A DNA stretch of 6,503 nucleotides. Origin: Pseudomonadota bacterium. GTDB taxonomy: Bacteria > Pseudomonadota > Alphaproteobacteria > Rhizobiales > Xanthobacteraceae. A program made the position numbers and the translations under genes. Location: positions 1 through 6,503 of the forward strand of contig JAEVZN010000419.1 of the NCBI GenBank assembly GCA_023392205.1, given 5' to 3'. Within the stretch, counting starts at the first letter, position 1; every line of letters begins with the position of its first letter. This document shows positions 5,690-6,503 of the stretch, piece by piece. The notes under the pieces were generated by a model. That model was not told the DNA's origin, made no database searches, and saw nothing but the letters and a program-made list of their open reading frames with translations.

Positions 5690-6115
5690 ATGGCCGTTCA
5701 TTTTGCCAAGGACGACGAAGACGTCGAGACCCACGACATCAATGTGACGCCCTTCATCGACGTCATCCTGGTGCTGCTGATCATCTTCATGGTGGCGGCC
5801 CCGCTTGCGACGGTCGATATCCCGGTCGACCTGCCTGCATCAACCGCCGAACCGCAACCGCGTCCTGAAAAGCCGGTTTTCCTCAGCGTGAAATCCGATC
5901 TTTCACTTGCGGTCGGCGACAATGTCATCGCGCGCGCGAGTCTCGCATCGGCATTGGACGATGCCACGAACAGAAATCGTGACGAGCGCATTTTCGTTCG
6001 TGCAGATCGCGCTGTCAGTTATGGCGACGTCATGGAGGTGATGAACGAATTGCGCGCTGCGGGCTATCTCAAGATCGGGCTTGTCGGGCTCGAAGGCGGG
6101 ACCGCACCGAAATGA
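5690..6115 (+). CDS. exbD: ExbD, TonB-system motor subunit
   Basis: The 141-residue protein has a short cytoplasmic N-terminus, one membrane helix (about 21-42) and a periplasmic domain. INVTPFIDVILVLLIIFMV (17-35) is the family signature; D24 corresponds to the essential membrane aspartate (D25 in E. coli) that takes up protons within the ExbB channel. The periplasmic domain ends DVMEVMNELRAAGYLKIGLV (113-132), as usual for ExbD/TolR. GGAG at the very end of exbB serves as its ribosome site, and the gap is only 3 bases. The stop overlaps the tonB start. Length agrees with E. coli ExbD. Confidence 0.96.
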   Translation: MAVHFAKDDEDVETHDINVTPFIDVILVLLIIFMVAAPLATVDIPVDLPASTAEPQPRPEKPVFLSVKSDLSLAVGDNVIARASLASALDDATNRNRDERIFVRADRAVSYGDVMEVMNELRAAGYLKIGLVGLEGGTAPK

Positions 6116-6503
6116 CGTCTGCCGTCACGATCACCGATCTGGAGGCGGACAATGGCGGTGCGTGGCTGCGATGGGGAATTGCCGGCGCCGTCGTCGTCGG
6201 AGCACACGCCGCGCTGGTGGCTGCGGCTATGATTTTTACGCCGCCGGATTTACCAGCGGGAGCGTCATCTCCCCCGATACTGATCGATATCTCGCCCGAG
6301 GCCGCGGCGCCCGAATCCGAGGCAGATCTTGCGCCCGGTCCGGAATCCGCTGAATCGCAGGAAGCTTCAGAACCCGAAGCGCCGCAGGAAGTGGCGGAAG
6401 AGCCAGTCATGGAAGTGCCGCCGGCACCCGTGCCCAAGCCGGAAGTTGCTCTCCCCGAGAAGAAGGAGGTCGTGGAGAAGCAGGAAGAGCCGATGCCCGA
6501 TCC
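6112..6503 (+). CDS. tonB: TonB energy transducer, N-terminal part (partial, runs off right edge)
   Basis: 130 codons are visible. A short cytoplasmic segment precedes one membrane helix (about 20-42, WLRWGIAGAVVVGAHAALVA onward). H32 in that helix lies where TonB proteins carry the histidine needed for coupling to ExbB/ExbD. PPILIDISPE (54-63) begins the periplasmic part, which is acidic and Ala/Pro-rich to about 102 and then shows Pro-Lys and Glu-Lys alternation, the usual periplasm-spanning rod. The C-terminal receptor-binding domain is beyond the window. The ATG overlaps the exbD stop (ATGA, 6112-6115); the ribosome site is weak, so translation probably depends on coupling with exbD. Identity rests on this N-terminal plan and the operon position. 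Confidence 0.88.
   Translation, partial: MTSAVTITDLEADNGGAWLRWGIAGAVVVGAHAALVAAAMIFTPPDLPAGASSPPILIDISPEAAAPESEADLAPGPESAESQEASEPEAPQEVAEEPVMEVPPAPVPKPEVALPEKKEVVEKQEEPMPD

Overview
The window reads as a chromosomal segment of an alphaproteobacterium, most likely Hyphomicrobiales and probably the Bradyrhizobium/Afipia/Rhodopseudomonas group. This is inferred from the high GC content, the form of the HU-family protein, and the ExbB with a long Pro/Ala-rich periplasmic N-terminus. No database search was possible. I see no transposase, integrase, CRISPR array or attachment site.

Layout. Positions 1-624 (minus) hold the N-terminal, five-helix membrane half of an LTA-synthase/sulfatase-like protein that runs off the left edge, with a TTG start and a plausible promoter at 669-697. 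A divergent gap leads to a tight three-gene plus-strand operon at 836-3521: a MoxR-type AAA+ ATPase, a protein joining an HExxH metallopeptidase-like domain to a C-terminal VWA (MIDAS) domain, and a small LCCL-domain protein. Each junction is a 4-base ATGA overlap, so the three are probably made together. A tRNA-Asp(GTC) gene lies on the minus strand at 3590-3666 with its own promoter. Then come an HU-family DNA-binding protein (3857-4159) and a strong Rho-independent terminator (4190-4223). About 420 bp without a convincing gene but with several inverted repeats follows. The window ends in an exbB-exbD-tonB operon (4676 onward), with tonB cut by the right edge.

How the genes work together. 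ExbB, ExbD and TonB form the inner-membrane motor that passes proton-motive force to TonB-dependent outer-membrane receptors, usually for iron or heme uptake; no receptor lies in the window. The MoxR/VWA pair is a known kind of partnership in which the AAA+ ring remodels a target presented by the VWA protein. The LCCL protein as third member is the least explained part and the best candidate for an undescribed system: all three products look cytoplasmic, whereas LCCL domains are best known from extracellular eukaryotic proteins.
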